DNA of 64,000 bases, from the NCBI RefSeq assembly GCF_042453785.1, contig NC_091671.1, forward strand, positions 39,443,501-39,507,500. The letters are read 5' to 3'. Below are positions 61,093-64,000 of the stretch, piece by piece. The notes beneath the pieces were generated by a model. The model ran no database searches. It was not told where the DNA came from and saw only the letters and a list, made by a program, of their open reading frames with translations. The number at the start of each line of letters is the position of its first letter. The first letter of the stretch is position 1. Made by a program: the position numbers and the translations under genes. This stretch comes from Malus domestica (taxonomy: Eukaryota; Streptophyta; Magnoliopsida; Rosales; Rosaceae).

Positions 61093-61159
61093 ATTGGAAT
61101 TGAGAAAATTTTGTCCCTGTTGTTACAAACATACGATTCATGGGGAGATAAAGAAATAG
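61093..61159 (+). pseudogene. rpl33: rpl33, 3' end only
   Basis: Encodes LELRKFCPCCYKHTIHGEIKK and then TAG. The first two thirds of the gene are missing. One Tyr is now Cys (CPYC to CPCC). Confidence 0.9.
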
Positions 61160-61387
61160 ATCGAACCGATCGCTCGTGTCAGTCTTCCAAGGAAGATGAA
61201 AAATTACATATTATATATAACAATATATATATATATATATATATAAAATTTATTTTTGAATTTATTTAAATATAAATAAATATAAACAAATAAATAGAAA
61301 CAAACCAAATCCTATTTCGATCGGATCAAAGATGATGTAGAATTAAGAAATATGATTGGGATTTTCAGGATAAGGAATAAGCAAACC

Positions 61388-61694
61388 ATGGATAAATCCA
61401 AGCGAATCTTTCTTAAATCTAAGTGATCTTTTCGTAGGCGTTTGCCTCCGATCCAATCGGGGGATCGAATTGATTATAGAAACATGAGTTTAATTAGTCG
61501 ATTTATTAGCGAACAAGGAAAAATATTATCTAGACGGGTGAATATATTGACCTTAAAACAACAACGATTAATTACTAGTGCTATAAAACAAGCTCGTATT
61601 TGATCTCCGTTACCTTTTCTTAATAATGAGAAACAATTTGAAAGAAGCGAGTCAACCGCTAGAGCTTCTGGTCTTAGAACCAGAAAAAAAATAG
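61388..61694 (+). pseudogene. rps18: rps18 with premature stops
   Basis: Starts MDKSKR. In-frame TGA occurs at 61424-61426 (normally CGA) and at 61601-61603 (normally TTA). An extra A in the final poly-A tract shifts the normal stop. The rest follows plastid S18 ([20 protein letters not shown]). Confidence 0.93.
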
Positions 61695-61968
61695 GTTGAC
61701 TCTTCAATTGAATTGAATCAAAATAAAATTCCAATCCAAACTCAAATGCGGATTGACGTTTTTTTTTTGTTTGAAAAATCGTAAAATCGAAATGTCCTGT
61801 CGTAAGAAAAAAAATGGGAGAAGAGGAATAAATATTTTTTATTTAACGTCTTTCTTCATTTTGATGACTTTATCATATTTTATCATACTAATTTCTACTC
61901 TACATTCCCAGAGTTCATTCTCCAGGGAACTCCATTTAAACTATTCCAACGGATTCCTTCCAATCTCT

Positions 61969-62322
61969 TTATTTTATGATCTCATTGGAAATCATATAAA
62001 GACAACTCTTATTTAATATAGCTATTTGTGCAAGTATTTTACAATTAAGAAGTAACTGTCTCTTGTACAGATTGTGTATAAATTTACTATAACTGAAGTA
62101 TACTTTATTCTCACGAATTACTGCATTTATCCGAGTGATCCACAACCGACGAAAATCTCTCTTTTGTCTACCTTTATCCCGATGAGCCGAAACTAAAGCT
62201 CTTATTTTCTGTTGAGTAATAGTACGAGTAAGTCTTGAATGAGCCCCTCGAAAGGTTGATGCAAATAAACGAATTTTTGTTCTACGTCTTCGAGCTATAT
62301 ACCCTCGTTTAATTCTGGTCAT
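61969..62322 (-). pseudogene. rpl20: rpl20, plastid-derived, frame intact
   Basis: 117 codons, the normal plastid length, starting [16 protein letters not shown]. No stop is seen. It is classed as a pseudogene because of its context in a decayed insertion. Confidence 0.92.
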
Positions 62323-63084
62323 TGAATAAATGAAACTTTGATGAATAACTAATCGATTTCCTTTCTTTCAGTTATTCCCTTCCTGTATCCTAGTCTATTA
62401 ATAACAAAACGGATTCTTCCAATGTATAAAATTTAAATTCTAATGGCTTTTGCTACTATAACCTTCCCTACCACGATTTTTTTTTCTAGGTGAAATGCCT
62501 AGAAAAAAATTGTATTGATATTAGGTATCAAAAACACATAAAAGTAGTAAATATAAATGGATATAGTGGGTTCCATCGTTTCTATGGTTACTTTTTAAAC
62601 GGTGAGGTCCTCTCTATACACCGGAGCCCTTCTTTCGTTTAGTCGATGTTATTGTTAACTTGTACAGTTCACACTCTTTGGCTTTACCCATAATTATCCA
62701 GTACGAGGTCTTTCACAATGAGATCTACTTATACAGTAACGGTATTTAATTATGAAGATTAGCTGAGTAGCTGACCCTGTTAGTCCGTTCTTGCAAGAGT
62801 AAGGCATACTTTTTCTGCTTTTTAAAATAGTATTTCCCCTGCTTAATGGATATCATTTGCTATCTATGGAGAATTCTTTCTCATCTTAAATTTAAAACGG
62901 AGTTGATTGGATTTGCACCAACGGAAACCATACATTTGATACCATAATAGAAGGATAGATATTTTTTATTTTTAGATATTGAATGGAGTTCTTCCATTCT
63001 AGTCTATTCACTGGTACTGATCGTTGATACTGGATCAATTGTTTTCTTTCTTTTGTCCTAGCCCATGATCTGAACGAGTCGCAC

Positions 63085-63198
63085 ATACACCCTAGTACTT
63101 GTTCCTCGTCGCTGAGGACATCTCCCAAGAACGGGGGATTTCGTGACATTTCTGATTGGCTGTCTTGTGTTTTTAATAAGTTGTTTAATGGTTGGCAT
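63085..63198 (-). pseudogene. rps12: rps12 5' exon (trans-spliced gene), plastid-derived
   Basis: 38 codons from [20 protein letters not shown], followed by the 5' half of the trans intron (GTGCGACTCG...). The partner exons lie elsewhere in a plastid genome and are not here. Confidence 0.92.
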
Positions 63199-63362
63199 AT
63201 TGAATCATATACATAATGGCCTGGTTTAGATTGATCTTAATCGGATGATTATAAATTATTTTATTTCTATATTAATAGATTAATGAATAGATTATTAAAT
63301 TCGGTAAGAAGATAAAATCTCAAATCACCAATTCGTCTGAAATTTTTGTTATTTTTTCTTTT

Positions 63363-63587
63363 TTATTCAGTCACTACAAGATCAACAATTCCATGAGCTT
63401 GGGTTTCTGTTGCTAACATAAAAACATCTCTTTCCATATTTTCGGATACAACCCATAAGGGTTTGCCTATCCTTTGTACATAAACCCTTGTGACGGTTTC
63501 GCGCAGCTTCAAAAGTTCTTCCGCTTCCAAGATAAATTCTCCCATATGTGCCTCATAAAAAGAACTAGCAGGTTGATGGATCATTAC
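63363..63587 (-). pseudogene. clpP: clpP exon 3, plastid-derived
   Basis: Encodes the ClpP C-terminus from [13 protein letters not shown] to IVDLVVTE, including the catalytic-region His of MIHQP. Intron 2 (group II) continues to the window end. Exons 1 and 2 are outside. Confidence 0.92.
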
Positions 63588-64000
63588 CTTGATGATATAA
63601 CATAATAAATGTTTATTCTATCTCGCATGATGATAAGGTGAAGAGATAAAGAATAATAAAATATAGAATGGAACAACCGTACATGCATCTTTTACGCATT
63701 GCATAGTATACGGCTCTATAATGGAATTCATTTTTACCTTACTTAAATATCAAATAAATTAAATATAGGGTCTATCAGACTCGGGTTGGTAAATGATCCA
63801 ATAACCACCATTCTTTTTGTTTTTGGAGTAGTTCAAAAATACTATGATGGCTCCGTTGCTTTATATATTTATTTCGTTTGTTATTTAGCAGTCCCAAAGT
63901 TTCTTTTTTTTTTTCAAATAAAAAAACAAGATTTTTTTTTTCATATTCTTTCATAACCTAAATATTGTTAAGAGCCTCCCGGCGTGAAAACAAAAAAGTT

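Noticed and set aside
62892-63149. 85-codon minus-strand frame
   Set aside because: An out-of-frame read of rps12 exon 1 and its intron. The real exon is in another frame at 63085-63198.

Overview
This is nuclear DNA from a flowering plant, with intron-containing genes, GT-AG splicing, abundant MITEs and nuclear copies of plastid DNA. The short repeat families and the aORF-bearing retrotransposon resemble those I know from apple and pear, so I favour Rosaceae tribe Maleae. That is inference from repeats; no species-level marker is visible.

Layout. 1-2112 is repeat-rich spacer. 2113-4026 (-) is an intronless SPARK-domain receptor kinase (At1g11050-like). 4060-13400 is gene-free and holds MITEs and a tandem duplication. 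13970-16205 (+) is a seven-exon receptor-like cytoplasmic kinase of class VI_A (RBK1/2-like) with one GC-AG intron. 16206-18859 is nested MITEs. 18865-31300 is an apparently complete 12.4 kb Ty3/Gypsy retrotransposon of the Tat lineage on the minus strand. It has 512-bp LTRs differing at one base, an ACGCT target duplication, one uninterrupted gag-pol frame with two RNase H domains, an antisense extra ORF and tandem arrays in its 3' region. 31672-31935 is a small chimeric plastid insertion (16S rRNA joined to ycf2). 32050-33033 is a non-autonomous hAT element. 33568-38568 (+) is an eight-exon ATG18g/h (WD40 plus BCAS3) gene. 39590-39890 is a LINE/RTE relic. 41808-43734 (+) is a six-exon histidine phosphotransfer (AHP) gene. 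43735-48308 is spacer with MITEs. 48309-49526 (+) is a secreted leucine-rich-repeat protein. 51796-54950 (-) is a nine-coding-exon LEC14B/DCAF11-type WD40 gene. 56923-59822 (-) is the 3' remnant of a Ty1/copia element. From about 60125 to the window end is at least 3.9 kb of plastid DNA (petG, trnW, trnP, rpl33 fragment, rps18, rpl20, rps12 5' exon, clpP exon 3). It carries an internal deletion and stop codons, so it is a nuclear plastid insertion.

The host genes are ordinary, unrelated single loci: two kinases, an autophagy scaffold, a cytokinin phosphorelay protein, an LRR protein and a probable CUL4-DDB1 receptor. They do not form a cluster. The most interesting signals are in the mobile and organelle-derived DNA: the triplicated 34-bp G-box/CCAAT unit in the retrotransposon U3, the antisense ORF with a leucine zipper and an EAR-like motif, a tandem duplication whose two copies each carry a different MITE missing from the other, and the chimeric plastid insertions. 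All exon boundaries were inferred by eye from splice sites, frame and family similarity.
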